Assembly (NCBI GenBank): GCA_016278325.1
Contig: JADQCB010000001.1
Coordinates: forward strand, 1 to 64,000
Direction of reading: 5' to 3'
Length of the DNA stretch: 64,000 bases
Source of the DNA: Actibacterium sp.
GTDB lineage: Bacteria > Pseudomonadota > Alphaproteobacteria > Rhodobacterales > Rhodobacteraceae
Shown: positions 53,646 to 63,517 of the stretch, piece after piece
Position numbering within the stretch: the stretch's first letter is position 1
Layout of the letters: every line of letters starts with the position of its first letter
Notes under the pieces: generated by a model
The model's database searches: none
What the model was told of the DNA's origin: nothing
Seen by the model: only the letters and a program-made list of their open reading frames with translations
Made by a program: the position numbers and the translations under genes

Positions 53646-54791
53646 ATGGATTTCGCGTTGTCCGAGGAACAGGGCGCCATATTCGACATGGCGCGGGCGT
53701 TCGGCGCCGAAGAGATCGCGCCGCATGCCCGCGACTGGGAGGCCAGCGGCGACATCCCCAGGGATCTTTGGCCGAAGGTCGCCGAGCTGGGCCTGGGCGG
53801 GATCTATGTTTCCGAGGATTACGGCGGCTCGGGCCTGACCCGGCTGGACGCGACACTGGTGTTCGAGGCGCTGGCGATGGCCTGCCCCGCCGTGGGCTCG
53901 TTCTTGTCGATTCACAACATGTGCGGCGGCATGATCGACAGGTTCGGCTCGGAGCAGACCAGGGCCAAATGGCTGCCCGATCTCTGCCGCATGGAAAAGC
54001 TGTTCTCCTATTGCCTGACCGAGCCGGGCTCGGGTTCCGACGCGGCGGCGCTGAAGACGCGGGCGGCGCGCACCAATGATGGCTACACGCTGAACGGCAC
54101 CAAGGCGTTCATCTCGGGCGGCGGCTATTCCGACGCCTATGTCGTGATGGCCCGCACCGGCTCGGACGGTCCGCGCGGCATCTCGGCGCTGGTGGTCGAG
54201 GATGGCGCGCCGGGCCTGTCCTTCGGCGCGCTGGAGGACAAGATGGGCTGGCGCGCCCAGCCCACACGGCAGGTGCAGTTCGACGATTGCAAGCTTCCCG
54301 GCGACAACCTGATAGGGGAAGAGGGCAAGGGCTTTGCCTATGCCATGGCCGGGCTCGATGGCGGGCGGCTGAACATCGCCGCCTCGGCGCTTGGCGGGGC
54401 GCAGGCGGCGCTGGACGCCACGCTGGCCTACATGGGCGAGCGCACGGCCTTCGGGCAGACGCTGGACCAGTTCCAGGCGTTGCAGTTCCGGCTGGCCGAC
54501 ATGGAGGTGAAGCTGCAATCGGCGCGAATTTTCCTGCGGCAGGCGGCCTGGAAACTGGACAACGGCACGCCGGACGCCACCAAGTTCTGCGCCATGGCCA
54601 AGCTCTATGTCACTGACCGCGCCTTCGAGGTGGCCAATGACTGCCTGCAACTGCATGGCGGCTATGGCTACCTGGCCGATTACGGGATCGAGAAGATCGT
54701 GCGCGACCTGCGGGTACACCAGATCCTGGAAGGCACGAACGAGATCATGCGCCTGATCGTATCGCGACAGATGCTGGAGGCCCGGGCGTGA
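53646..54791 (+). CDS. Acyl-CoA dehydrogenase, probable isobutyryl-CoA dehydrogenase
   Basis: 381 aa flavoprotein. N-terminal MDFALSEEQGAIFDMARAFGAEEIAPHA; FSYCLTEPGSGSDAAALKTRA in the FAD/substrate domain; C-terminal LQLHGGYGYLADYGIEKIVRDLRVHQILEGTNEIMRLIVSRQML, with the catalytic Glu in the EGTNEIMR segment. The neighbouring genes for 3-hydroxyisobutyryl-CoA hydrolase and MmsB indicate oxidation of isobutyryl-CoA to methacrylyl-CoA. The strong ribosome site AGCGGAGGAG lies upstream. The stop overlaps the next gene. Confidence 0.92.
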   Translation: MDFALSEEQGAIFDMARAFGAEEIAPHARDWEASGDIPRDLWPKVAELGLGGIYVSEDYGGSGLTRLDATLVFEALAMACPAVGSFLSIHNMCGGMIDRFGSEQTRAKWLPDLCRMEKLFSYCLTEPGSGSDAAALKTRAARTNDGYTLNGTKAFISGGGYSDAYVVMARTGSDGPRGISALVVEDGAPGLSFGALEDKMGWRAQPTRQVQFDDCKLPGDNLIGEEGKGFAYAMAGLDGGRLNIAASALGGAQAALDATLAYMGERTAFGQTLDQFQALQFRLADMEVKLQSARIFLRQAAWKLDNGTPDATKFCAMAKLYVTDRAFEVANDCLQLHGGYGYLADYGIEKIVRDLRVHQILEGTNEIMRLIVSRQMLEARA

Positions 54792-55831
54792 GCGCGGATA
54801 TCCGCACCGCCATCGAAGGCCGGGTCGGGCGCATCACCTTTGCCCGGCCGAAGGCATTGAACGCGCTGACGCATGAGATGAGCCTGAAGATCGAGGCAGC
54901 GCTGGATGCCTGGGCGGCGGATGACAGCGTGGCGATGGTCGTGATCGACGCCGAGGGCGCGCGGGCCTTCTGCGCCGGGGGCGACATCGCGGCGATATAT
55001 CGCGAAGGGATCGCGGGGCGATATGACGGCGCGCGTGCCTTCTGGCGCGACGAATACCGGATGAACGCCAGGATTTTCGGGTATCCCAAACCGGTGGCGG
55101 CCTTCATGCAGGGCTTCGTCATGGGCGGTGGCGTCGGCGTGGGCGGTCATGCCGGCCACCGCGTTGTCGGCGACAGCATCCAGGTGTCGATGCCCGAATC
55201 CGGTATCGGGCTGATCCCGGATGTGGGCGGCACGCTGCTTCTGGCGCGCGCGCCGGGGCGGCTGGGCGAATATCTCGGCACCACCGGCGCGCGGATGGGG
55301 CCGGGCGACGCGATCCATGCCGGCTTTGCCGACCACTATTTGCCCGAGGGCGACTGGCCCGCCCTGATCGGGGCACTGGTGGAAACCGGCGATCCGCGGT
55401 TGATCGACGCCGCGGCCCGCCCTGCGCCAGACGCGCCGCTGGCCGCGCAGCAGGCCCTGGTCGATCGTTGCTTTTCCCGGGCGACCCTGGCCGGTATCCT
55501 TGCCGCGCTGGAGGCCGAGCCGGACGCCTTCGCGCAAAAGGCGCTGACGGCGATGCGCCGCAACTCGCCGCTGTCGATGGCCTGCGGGATCGAGCTGATC
55601 CGCAATGCGCGGGTCGAGAACGACATCCACGCCGCGCTGCGCGCCGAATACAGGTTCACCCACCGCGCGATGGAACAGGGCGATTTCCTGGAAGGCGTGC
55701 GCGCCCAGATCATCGACAAGGATCGCAACCCGCATTGGCGACATGCCGATGCCGCGGATCTGCCCCGGGCGGATATCGCCGCGATGCTGGAACCGCTGGG
55801 CGCGCAGGAACTGACATTCGAAAAGGAGTAA
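54788..55831 (+). CDS. 3-hydroxyisobutyryl-CoA hydrolase (enoyl-CoA hydratase/isomerase family)
   Basis: 347 aa. Crotonase fold: GRVGRITFARPKALNALTHEM, AFCAGGDIAAIYREG and the oxyanion-hole region FVMGGGVGVGGHAGHRV, then MPESGIGLIPDVGGTLLLAR. The long C-terminal part with RNARVENDIHAALRAEYRFTHRAMEQGDFLEGVRAQIIDKDRNPHW is diagnostic for 3-hydroxyisobutyryl-CoA hydrolase rather than hydratase. GTG start overlapping the previous stop (GTGA). It releases free 3-hydroxyisobutyrate for MmsB. Confidence 0.93.
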   Translation: MSADIRTAIEGRVGRITFARPKALNALTHEMSLKIEAALDAWAADDSVAMVVIDAEGARAFCAGGDIAAIYREGIAGRYDGARAFWRDEYRMNARIFGYPKPVAAFMQGFVMGGGVGVGGHAGHRVVGDSIQVSMPESGIGLIPDVGGTLLLARAPGRLGEYLGTTGARMGPGDAIHAGFADHYLPEGDWPALIGALVETGDPRLIDAAARPAPDAPLAAQQALVDRCFSRATLAGILAALEAEPDAFAQKALTAMRRNSPLSMACGIELIRNARVENDIHAALRAEYRFTHRAMEQGDFLEGVRAQIIDKDRNPHWRHADAADLPRADIAAMLEPLGAQELTFEKE

Positions 55832-55836
55832 CGGCC

Positions 55837-56709
55837 ATGAAGATCGGATTCATCGGGTTGGGCAACATGGGCGCGCCAATGGCGGCGAACCTGGCCCGGG
55901 CGGGGCACGAGGTCGTCGGGTTCGACCTTGCCGCCCCCTGCCCCGCCGGCGTGAGCAGCGCCGAATCGGCCGCCGCGGCGGCCACCGGCGCCGAAATCGT
56001 CATCACCATGCTGCCCAATGGCCAGATCCTGCGCGATGTGGCGAACCAGATCATCCCGGCGATGTCCGCCGGCGCGGTGTTCCTGGATTGCTCGACCGTC
56101 GATGTGGACAGCGCCCGTGCCGTGGCCCGGCAGGCGCAGGAGGCCGGGCTGTCGGCGCTGGACGCGCCGGTGTCGGGCGGCGTCGGCGGCGCCGAGGCCG
56201 GGACGCTGACCTTCATGGTGGGCGGCGACACGGCCGGCTTCGAAAAGGCCCGGCCGCTGTTCGACATCATGGGCGCCAAGGCAGTGCATTGCGGCCCTTC
56301 GGGCAACGGGCAGGCCGCGAAGATCTGCAACAACATGATCCTCGGCATCACCATGATCGGCACCTGCGAAGCCTTCGCCCTGGCCGACAAGCTGGGGCTC
56401 GACCGGCAGGCCATGTATGATGTCGTCAGCACGTCGAGCGGTCAGAGCTGGTCGATGACCACCTATTGCCCGGCGCCGGGCGTGGGTCCGAAATCGCCCG
56501 CCGACAACGACTATACCCCCGGCTTCGCCGCAGAGCTGATGCTCAAGGATCTGCGGCTGAGCCAGCAGGCCGCCGCAAATGCCGATGCCGACACGCCGCT
56601 GGGCCGGCACGCCGCCGATCTCTATGCCGCCTTCGTCGAGCAGGAAGGCGGCAAGGGCAAGGATTTCTCGGCCATGTTGCCAAGGTTCGAAAAGCGCCAC
56701 AGGGGATGA
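55837..56709 (+). CDS. mmsB: 3-hydroxyisobutyrate dehydrogenase MmsB
   Basis: 290 aa. NAD-dependent oxidation of 3-hydroxyisobutyrate to methylmalonate semialdehyde, the substrate of MmsA. The N-terminal Rossmann motif is GFIGLGNMGAPMAANLARAGH. LDAPVSGGVGGAEAGTLTFMVGG is the substrate motif, and GNGQAAKICNNMILGITM contains the catalytic Lys. AAGGAG eight bases before the ATG; five bases separate it from the previous gene. Confidence 0.96.
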   Translation: MKIGFIGLGNMGAPMAANLARAGHEVVGFDLAAPCPAGVSSAESAAAAATGAEIVITMLPNGQILRDVANQIIPAMSAGAVFLDCSTVDVDSARAVARQAQEAGLSALDAPVSGGVGGAEAGTLTFMVGGDTAGFEKARPLFDIMGAKAVHCGPSGNGQAAKICNNMILGITMIGTCEAFALADKLGLDRQAMYDVVSTSSGQSWSMTTYCPAPGVGPKSPADNDYTPGFAAELMLKDLRLSQQAAANADADTPLGRHAADLYAAFVEQEGGKGKDFSAMLPRFEKRHRG

Positions 56710-56822
56710 GGCAACAGATTGCGGGGCCATTGACGCAAGTCATGGCGGTGCCCACATGAAAGATGGAAGATTTCAATGGAAGCGCCCGGAAACCGGGCGC
56801 CGCAGGAAATCGGAGGTCAGCC

Positions 56823-57029
56823 ATGCTCAAGACCAATGTCGGAAATATCGACCGTGTGATCCGTGCCATTATCGGGATCGCCCTGGTGCTCGCGTTCTTC
56901 ATGGGCTCCGGCGGCGTGGCCGGATGGATCATGCTTGTGCTGGGCATCATTGCCCTGGGCACGGCAGCAATGTCATCCTGCCCGCTTTATTCGATCCTCG
57001 GGATCAATACCTGCCAGCGCAAGGTCTGA
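56823..57029 (+). CDS. DUF2892 (YgaP-type) inner membrane protein
   Basis: 68 aa. N-terminal TNVGNIDRVIRAIIGIALVLAFFMG is followed by a second helix (GWIMLVLGIIALGTAAMSSCPLYSILGINTC), matching the membrane domain found alone in DUF2892 proteins and fused to rhodanese in YgaP. The SCPLY-GINTC cysteine pair is typical of the family. The function is unknown. GGAGG six bases before the ATG. The rhodanese part is absent. Confidence 0.88.
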   Translation: MLKTNVGNIDRVIRAIIGIALVLAFFMGSGGVAGWIMLVLGIIALGTAAMSSCPLYSILGINTCQRKV

Positions 57030-57121
57030 GCGGGACCGGCACGATCTCGCGCATCGCTCCGGGCGTCGTGGACAATCGCGCCCGGAGAGACCATTTTCGG
57101 ATCGACTGATCGGAGACGAAG

Positions 57122-57490
57122 ATGCGCATTGTTACAGTTTCACTGACCGCCCTGGCCCTGGCTTTCGGGGCCGGCGCGGTGTGGTCCGGCCCGCCCGGGG
57201 GATGTCCGCCCGGGCTGGCGAAGAAATCCCCGGCCTGCGTCCCGCCCGGACAGGCCCGGAAAATGAACCGGCAGGACATTGAAACGCATGATCGGTGGGA
57301 TCCCGAGAACGGGTATTACCGGCACGGCCGGGTTGTCGACGCGCATTTCGTGCTGATCGAAGCGCCCTGGCGCTATGGCCTCGATGGACCCGGCCAATAC
57401 TATCGGCGCGACGGTTATATCCTGCGGGTCGATCCCGAAACGCGAGAGATCCTGGACCTGATCGGCGCGATCGGCGCGCTGCTGGACTGA
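57122..57490 (+). CDS. Exported RcnB-like hypothetical protein
   Basis: 122 aa. Signal peptide about residues 1-22. The mature start has a Pro/Gly/Cys-rich CPPGLAKKSPACVPPGQARK, then DPENGYYRHGRVVDAHFVLIEAPWRYGLDGPGQYYRRDGYILRVDPETREILDLIGAIGALLD. The PPG.AKK segment and the C-terminal Y-RVD-T-R-I pattern resemble small periplasmic proteins of the RcnB type. No function is assigned. GGAG precedes the ATG. It is convergent with uvrA, 13 bases apart. Confidence 0.75.
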   Translation: MRIVTVSLTALALAFGAGAVWSGPPGGCPPGLAKKSPACVPPGQARKMNRQDIETHDRWDPENGYYRHGRVVDAHFVLIEAPWRYGLDGPGQYYRRDGYILRVDPETREILDLIGAIGALLD

Positions 57491-57503
57491 GCGGCGGCGG
57501 GCC

Positions 57504-60368
57504 CTATTCGGCCGCCACGCGCCGCGCGTTCAGCATCTCTTTCAGATAGCGCCCGGTATGGCTGCGCTCGACCGCGGCAACCTCTTCCGGGGTGCCGGTG
57601 GCGACGATCTCGCCGCCGCCATCGCCGCCCTCGGGGCCGATGTCGATCAGGTGATCGGCCGTCTTGATCACATCGAGATTATGCTCGATGACCACGACGG
57701 TATTGCCCTGCTCGACCAGTTCGTGCAGAACCTCCAGCAGCTTTTTCACATCCTCGAAATGCAACCCTGTCGTGGGCTCATCGAGGATATAGAGCGTGCG
57801 CCCCGTCGCCCGCTTCGACAGTTCCCGGCTGAGCTTCACGCGCTGCGCCTCGCCCCCCGAAAGGGTCGTGGCCTGCTGACCGACCTTGATATAGCCAAGC
57901 CCGACACGCATCAGCGCATCCATCTTCTCGCGGATGCTGGGAACCGCCTTGAAGAATGCCTGCGCTTCCTCGACCGTCATCTCCAGAACATCCGCGATCG
58001 ACTTGCCCTTGAACCTGACTTCCAGCGTCTCGCGGTTATAGCGCGCGCCCTTGCAGGTTTCGCAGGTGACATAGACATCGGGCAGGAAGTTCATCTCGAT
58101 CTTCAGGACGCCATCGCCCTGGCACGCCTCGCAGCGCCCGCCCTTGACGTTGAAACTGAACCGCCCGGGCTTGTAGCCGCGCGCCTTGGCCTCGGGCAGA
58201 CCGGCGAACCAGTCGCGGATCGGGGTGAAGGCCCCCGTATAGGTGGCCGGGTTCGACCGCGGCGTGCGTCCGATCGGGCGCTGATCTATGTCGATCACCT
58301 TGTCGAGATGTTCCAGCCCCTTGATCGTCTCGCAGGGCGCGGGGGTCTGGCGCGCGCCGTTCAGCCGCATCGAGGCGGTCTTGAACAGCGTTTCAATGGT
58401 CAGGGTCGACTTCCCCCCGCCCGATACGCCGGTGACGCAGACAAACTTTCCCAGCGGAAAATCCGCGCTCACCCCGTGCAGGTTGTTGCCTGTCGCCCGG
58501 ACCACGGTCAGCGTCTTGCCGTTGCCTTTGCGTCGGGTTGCGGGCACCGCGATTTCGCGCGTGCCGCTCAGATATTGCCCGGTGATCGAGGCCGGATCGG
58601 CGGCGACCTGCTCGGGCGTGCCATGCGCGACGACCTGGCCGCCATGCACACCGGCACCGGGGCCGATGTCGAAGACGTAATCGGCCGCGCGGATGGCCTC
58701 TTCGTCATGTTCGACGACGATCACCGTGTTCCCCTGGTCGCGCAGGTTCCGCAATGTCTGCAACAACCGGCCGTTGTCGCGCTGGTGCAGCCCGATGGAG
58801 GGTTCGTCCAGAACGTAAAGCACGCCGGTCAGCCCGCTGCCGATCTGGCTGGCCAGCCGGATCCGCTGGCTTTCCCCGCCCGACAATGTGCCGGCGTTGC
58901 GCGACAGGGTCAGGTATTCCAGCCCGACATTGTTGAGAAACCCGAGACGCTCGCGGATCTCCTTCAGGATGGCTTTCGCGATCTCGTTCTTCTGATTGGT
59001 CAGATGCCCGGGCACCGTCTGGCACCACTCATGCGCCTCGCGGATCGACATCTCGACCACCTGGCCGACATGAAGCCCGCCGATCTTCACGGCCAGCGCC
59101 TCGGGGCGCAGACGATACCCGCCGCAGGTTCCGCAGGGGCGGTTGTTCTGATAGCGCTCGAATTCTTCGCGCACCCAGGCCGAATCGGTCTCGCGCCAGC
59201 GGCGCTGCATGTTGGGGATCACCCCCTCGAAGGGCCGCGTCACCTGATAGACGCGCCCGCCCTCGTCATAGCGAAACGCGATCTCCTCCTGGCCGGAACC
59301 GTAGAGGAATACCTGCTGCACATGCGCCGGCAGATCCTTCCACGGCGTGTTCCTGTCGAATTCATAATGCCTGGCGATGGCTTCGATCGTCTGGCGGAAA
59401 TAGGGCGACTTGCCCTTGCGCCATGGCGCGATGGCCCCGTCATAGACCGTCAGCGCCGCGTCGGGCACGATCAGGCGCTCATCGAAGAACAGCTCGACCC
59501 CCAGCCCGTCGCAATCGGGGCAGGCGCCAAAGGGCGCGTTGAACGAAAACAGCCGCGGCTCGATCTCGGGGATGGTGAAACCCGAGACCGGGCAGGCGAA
59601 ATTCTCGGAAAAGGTCAGGCGCTCGACCTCGCCCTCATCCTCGCGCGGGGCGGTTTCCAGAACCGCGATACCGTCGGCCAGGTCCAGCGCGGTGCGGAAA
59701 GAGTCGGCCAGGCGTGTCTCCAGGCCTTCGCGCACCACGATGCGATCGACCACAACGTCGATGTCGTGGCGGAACTTCTTGTCCAGCGTCGGCGGCTCGT
59801 CCAGCTCGTGGAACTGCCCGTCCACCTTGACCCGCTGAAAGCCCTGCTTGCGCAGCTCGATGAATTCCTTGCGATACTCGCCCTTGCGATCGCGCACGAT
59901 CGGCGCCAGCAGATAGCCGCGCGTCCCCTCATTCAGCGCCATGACGCGATCGACCATGTCCTGCACCTGCTGTGCCTCGATCGGCAGGCCGGTGGCCGGG
60001 GAATAGGGGGTGCCCGCGCGCGCAAAGAGCAGGCGCAGGTAGTCGTAGATTTCCGTGACGGTCCCTACGGTGGAGCGGGGATTCTTCGAGGTCGTCTTCT
60101 GCTCGATGGAAATCGCCGGGCTGAGGCCGGAGATGTGATCGACATCCGGCTTTTCCATCATGTCGAGAAACTGCCGCGCATAGGCCGAAAGCGATTCGAC
60201 ATAGCGGCGCTGCCCCTCGGCATAGATGGTGTCGAAGGCCAGGCTGGACTTGCCGGACCCCGAAAGCCCGGTGATCACCACCAGTTCGTCGCGCGGGATA
60301 TCCACGTCGATGTTCTTGAGGTTGTGCTCGCGCGCGCCGCGCACCTCGATCTTTTTAAGCTCGGCCAT
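57504..60368 (-). CDS. uvrA: Excinuclease ABC subunit A UvrA
   Basis: 954 aa, DNA-damage-recognition ATPase of nucleotide excision repair. First ABC module: [38 protein letters not shown]. The CPVSGF-x(n)-[17 protein letters not shown] and CEACQGDG...CETCKG zinc sites are intact. Second Walker A is [10 protein letters not shown], and signature motifs [12 protein letters not shown] and [11 protein letters not shown] are present. The ATG at 60368 gives [20 protein letters not shown], the standard N-terminus. An SOS box lies 66-80 bases upstream. Confidence 0.97.
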   Translation of the reverse strand: MAELKKIEVRGAREHNLKNIDVDIPRDELVVITGLSGSGKSSLAFDTIYAEGQRRYVESLSAYARQFLDMMEKPDVDHISGLSPAISIEQKTTSKNPRSTVGTVTEIYDYLRLLFARAGTPYSPATGLPIEAQQVQDMVDRVMALNEGTRGYLLAPIVRDRKGEYRKEFIELRKQGFQRVKVDGQFHELDEPPTLDKKFRHDIDVVVDRIVVREGLETRLADSFRTALDLADGIAVLETAPREDEGEVERLTFSENFACPVSGFTIPEIEPRLFSFNAPFGACPDCDGLGVELFFDERLIVPDAALTVYDGAIAPWRKGKSPYFRQTIEAIARHYEFDRNTPWKDLPAHVQQVFLYGSGQEEIAFRYDEGGRVYQVTRPFEGVIPNMQRRWRETDSAWVREEFERYQNNRPCGTCGGYRLRPEALAVKIGGLHVGQVVEMSIREAHEWCQTVPGHLTNQKNEIAKAILKEIRERLGFLNNVGLEYLTLSRNAGTLSGGESQRIRLASQIGSGLTGVLYVLDEPSIGLHQRDNGRLLQTLRNLRDQGNTVIVVEHDEEAIRAADYVFDIGPGAGVHGGQVVAHGTPEQVAADPASITGQYLSGTREIAVPATRRKGNGKTLTVVRATGNNLHGVSADFPLGKFVCVTGVSGGGKSTLTIETLFKTASMRLNGARQTPAPCETIKGLEHLDKVIDIDQRPIGRTPRSNPATYTGAFTPIRDWFAGLPEAKARGYKPGRFSFNVKGGRCEACQGDGVLKIEMNFLPDVYVTCETCKGARYNRETLEVRFKGKSIADVLEMTVEEAQAFFKAVPSIREKMDALMRVGLGYIKVGQQATTLSGGEAQRVKLSRELSKRATGRTLYILDEPTTGLHFEDVKKLLEVLHELVEQGNTVVVIEHNLDVIKTADHLIDIGPEGGDGGGEIVATGTPEEVAAVERSHTGRYLKEMLNARRVAAE

Positions 60369-60433
60369 CAAAGCCCCCGTTCACCATGACCAACAGATAG
60401 GCGAGGCGCGCCGAGTCTCCAACCGCAAATTGG

Positions 60434-60448
60434 GAACATGATGCGAAC
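60434..60448 (-). promoter_or_regulatory. SOS (LexA) box upstream of uvrA
   Basis: The minus strand reads GTTC, seven bases (GCATCAT), GTTC: exactly the direct-repeat LexA box of alphaproteobacteria, 66-80 bases before the uvrA start. Confidence 0.8.
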
Positions 60449-60613
60449 ATGCCCGCGCTGCGCCCGGAACGGCCATTCTTATGCTGGCAGGGTTCGGCCG
60501 CGCAAAGCGCCATGACCGGGGCGCGGCCGTTCCCGGGCGTGGCAGGCCGCAGCCGGCCCTGATCCGCAGCCATGCGATGCAAGCCGCCAAGCCTTTCATC
60601 GGCCGGAGTCGAA

Positions 60614-60639
60614 ACGGGCGGCCCCGAAGGGTCGCCCGT
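60614..60639 (-). terminator. Terminator after clpX
   Basis: ACGGGCGACCC and GGGCCGCCCGT form a stem (one mismatch) closed by a TTCG loop and followed by TTC on the minus strand. It lies 28 bases after the clpX stop. Confidence 0.65.
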
Positions 60640-60666
60640 GGATCCGGTAAGCGGCCTTGCGACAGG

Positions 60667-61935
60667 TCAGCCCGCGCTGGTGCCTTCCTTTTTCTGGTCG
60701 GCATAGATCATCAGCGGCGCAGCGCCTGCGGTAACGGCCTCTTCATTGACGACCACTTCGACCACGTCATTCAATCCGGGCAGATCGAACATCGTGTCCA
60801 GCAGGATATCCTCCATGATCGAACGCAGCCCCCGCGCGCCGGTCTTGCGGGCGATCGCGCGCTTGGCGATGGCCAGAAGCGCATCTTCGGTAAAGGTCAG
60901 CTCGGTCTCTTCAAGCTCGAACAGGCGCTGATACTGCTTGACCAGGGCGTTCTTCGGCTGCGTCAGGATGGTGACAAGCGCCTCTTCATCCAGATCCTCG
61001 AGCGTGGCAATCACGGGCAGCCGGCCCACGAATTCCGGGATCAGGCCGAATTTCAGCAGATCCTCGGGCTCCAGCGCGGTCAGCGCCTCGCCGATGCCGC
61101 GGCTTTCGCTGTCCTTCACATCGGCGCCAAAGCCGATGGCCGACCCCTTGCCGCGTTGCGCGATGATCTTTTCCAGCCCGGCAAAGGCCCCGCCACAGAT
61201 GAACAGGATGTTGGTGGTATCCACCTGAAGGAATTCCTGCTGCGGATGCTTGCGCCCGCCCTGCGGCGGCACCGAGGCGACCGTGCCCTCCATCAGCTTC
61301 AACAGGGCCTGCTGCACCCCCTCACCCGACACGTCACGGGTGATGGACGGGTTGTCGGACTTGCGGGTGATCTTGTCCACCTCGTCGATATAGACGATGC
61401 CACGCTGGGCGCGTTCGACATTGTATTCGGACGATTGCAGCAGTTTCAGGATGATGTTCTCGACATCCTCGCCGACATAGCCCGCCTCGGTCAGGGTGGT
61501 GGCATCGGCCATGGTGAACGGCACATCGAGGATTCGCGCCAGCGTCTGGGCAAGCAGCGTCTTGCCACAGCCCGTGGGGCCGATCAGCAGGATGTTCGAC
61601 TTGGAGAGTTCGATCTCGTTACCCGATTTCGCCGAGTGGTTCAGCCGCTTGTAGTGGTTGTGCACGGCCACCGACAGCACCCGCTTGGCGTGGAACTGGC
61701 CGATGACATAATCGTCCAGCACGTCGCAGATCTCCTTCGGGGTCGGCACCCCTTCGGAGGATTTCAGCCCCGACGACTTCGTCTCTTCGCGGATGATGTC
61801 CATGCACAGCTCGACGCATTCGTCGCAGATGAACACCGTGGGTCCGGCGATCAGCTTGCGCACCTCGTGCTGGCTCTTGCCGCAGAACGAGCAGTAGAGC
61901 GTGTTTTTCGAGTCGCTGCCTGAGTTGTTCGCCAT
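60667..61935 (-). CDS. clpX: ATP-dependent Clp protease ATP-binding subunit ClpX
   Basis: 422 aa AAA+ unfoldase. The N-terminal zinc-binding domain has four cysteines at 15, 18, 37 and 40 (YCSFCGKS and [10 protein letters not shown]). Walker A is [15 protein letters not shown], the Walker B region is [11 protein letters not shown], then the [10 protein letters not shown] pore loop and [21 protein letters not shown] (sensor 2). It unfolds substrates for ClpP. In alphaproteobacteria ClpXP governs cell-cycle regulators. It is the second gene after clpP with a 129-base gap, in which a TTGACA element at 62035-62040 could begin a separate clpX promoter. Confidence 0.97.
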   Translation of the reverse strand: MANNSGSDSKNTLYCSFCGKSQHEVRKLIAGPTVFICDECVELCMDIIREETKSSGLKSSEGVPTPKEICDVLDDYVIGQFHAKRVLSVAVHNHYKRLNHSAKSGNEIELSKSNILLIGPTGCGKTLLAQTLARILDVPFTMADATTLTEAGYVGEDVENIILKLLQSSEYNVERAQRGIVYIDEVDKITRKSDNPSITRDVSGEGVQQALLKLMEGTVASVPPQGGRKHPQQEFLQVDTTNILFICGGAFAGLEKIIAQRGKGSAIGFGADVKDSESRGIGEALTALEPEDLLKFGLIPEFVGRLPVIATLEDLDEEALVTILTQPKNALVKQYQRLFELEETELTFTEDALLAIAKRAIARKTGARGLRSIMEDILLDTMFDLPGLNDVVEVVVNEEAVTAGAAPLMIYADQKKEGTSAG

Positions 61936-62064
61936 GGTTATCCTCTAAGGGCCCGGGCCGCGGCGCAACCGCGGTCTTGCCCTGTCGCGTTCGTGTTTCG
62001 ATTCAGCCTAGGGCAGGCAATCGGTGGGCACAATGTCAAAATCCGTTACCTTGCCGCGCGATGG

Positions 62065-62694
62065 CTATTGCGCATCGTCGGTCTTGGGACGGTTGGCGAC
62101 GATCTCGTCGATCAGGCCCCAGTCCTTGGCCTGTTCGGGATCCATGAAATTGTCGCGCTCCAGCGCGTCCTGCACGGCCTTCAGTTTCTGGCCGGTGTGC
62201 CGGACATAGATCTCGTTCAACCGGTCCTTCAGCTTCTGGGTTTCCTGCGCATGGATCATGATGTCGGTGGCCTGTCCCTGATACCCTCCGGACGGCTGGT
62301 GAACCATGATCCGCGAATTGGGCAGCGAGAAGCGCATTCCCGGCGCCCCGGCGGCCAGCAGCAGCGACCCCATCGAGGCCGCCTGCCCCACGACCAGCGT
62401 GCTGACACTGGGCTTGATGTATTGCATCGTGTCATAGATCGACAGCCCGGAGGTCACGACACCGCCGGGGCTGTTGATATACATGCTGATTTCCTTGGAG
62501 GGATTCTCGGCCTCCAGGTGCAGCAACTGGGCCACGATCAGGCTGGCCATGCCGTCATGAACCGGGCCGGTGACAAAGATGATCCGCTCTTTCAGCAGGC
62601 GCGAGAAGATATCATAGGCGCGTTCGCCGCGCGCGGTCTGCTCGACCACCATCGGCACGAGGTTGTTCATGTAGTGTTCGTGAGGGTCGTTCAT
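62065..62694 (-). CDS. clpP: ATP-dependent Clp protease proteolytic subunit ClpP
   Basis: 209 aa serine protease. The catalytic triad is visible: Ser107 in [10 protein letters not shown], His131 in [10 protein letters not shown], and Asp180 in ALERDNFM. The N-terminal [33 protein letters not shown] is conserved. The ATG at 62694 (MNDPHEHYM) fits the family N-terminus; a GTG two codons earlier is possible. Length is normal. Confidence 0.97.
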   Translation of the reverse strand: MNDPHEHYMNNLVPMVVEQTARGERAYDIFSRLLKERIIFVTGPVHDGMASLIVAQLLHLEAENPSKEISMYINSPGGVVTSGLSIYDTMQYIKPSVSTLVVGQAASMGSLLLAAGAPGMRFSLPNSRIMVHQPSGGYQGQATDIMIHAQETQKLKDRLNEIYVRHTGQKLKAVQDALERDNFMDPEQAKDWGLIDEIVANRPKTDDAQ

Positions 62695-62786
62695 TGCCAC
62701 CTGCCTGTTATCCCGAGGGCCATGCTAGGCCCGAAAAACCTGACAGAGTCTTAGGACGCCGCCCCGGTGGCTGCAAGGGGCAGCGG

Positions 62787-63272
62787 TCAGTGACCGGGTG
62801 TCTGGCGCTTGATGTCGCCGGGATCGAGCACCGGAGCGGCGTCCATGTCACCGGCGTTGAGCAATGACGCCACGCGCTCCAGCGCCGCGACGATCATCGC
62901 CTGTTCCCAATCCGGAAGCGCGTCGAACCGGTCGACGTAACGATCCTGCAACGGGTCCGGCGCGCGGGCGATCGACGCGCGCCCCTCGTCGGTCAGGAAG
63001 ATATTGGTCTGGCGGCGATCGGCCTCGGACCGCTGGCGCGACACCAGCCCCTTGGCAACCAGCCGGTCGATCAGGGTCGTGATGGTGGCCTGGCTGACCC
63101 CCATCCGGGTGGACAGCGCCTTGGGCGTTGATGCTCCGGTCTCGGCAACAATCTGGAGCACGCGAATCTGCACCGCGGTCAGACCCGCCGATTTCGCCAG
63201 CTCCCGCCCGTAAAGCTCGGTGGCGCGGAGAATGCGGCGCAGCGCAATCAGGCTGATATCCGATCTTTTCAC
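62787..63272 (-). CDS. ectR: MarR-family regulator of ectoine synthesis EctR
   Basis: 161 aa. Winged helix: LIALRRILRATELYGRELAKSAGLTAVQIRVLQIVAETGASTPKALSTRMGVSQATITTLIDRLVAKGLVSRQRSEADRRQTNIFLTDEG. The sequence and divergent placement next to ectA match EctR, the MarR-type repressor of ectoine operons. GTG start with GGGAG seven bases upstream. The 245-base gap to ectA is AT-rich. Confidence 0.9.
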   Translation of the reverse strand: MKRSDISLIALRRILRATELYGRELAKSAGLTAVQIRVLQIVAETGASTPKALSTRMGVSQATITTLIDRLVAKGLVSRQRSEADRRQTNIFLTDEGRASIARAPDPLQDRYVDRFDALPDWEQAMIVAALERVASLLNAGDMDAAPVLDPGDIKRQTPGH

Positions 63273-63454
63273 GACAACTCTCCCTGCGGGCCGGCGCCCG
63301 AATCGCGGCTTGATCCTGAAAACAAGAGGAAATCGCTTTGCGAGGCAAATACTTTTTTACAGCAAGACAAAGCAATATCCACAAAAATCAACAGGTTTCC
63401 TTCGATTTTCTTGGAATTTTCCCGAACCAATCAGCAATCTCCCAGAAATTACAC

Positions 63455-63482
63455 TTAGCCTATTGAAGTTTCGCATGGCTAA
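63455..63482. promoter_or_regulatory. Inverted repeat near the ectA promoter, candidate EctR operator
   Basis: TTAGCC, 16 bases, GGCTAA, 36 bases before the ectA ATG. A promoter-like TTGAAG (63463) and TATATT (63484) overlap it with a short 15-base spacing, as expected if binding blocks RNA polymerase. The sequence differs from the EctR1 site known in methylotrophs. Confidence 0.45.
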
Positions 63483-63517
63483 CTATATTGTTGGTCGTGA
63501 GCAGAGTGAGGACCGAC

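Noticed and set aside
57558-60389. 943-codon plus-strand frame opposite uvrA
   Set aside because: Shadow of uvrA; no recognisable domains and no start signal.
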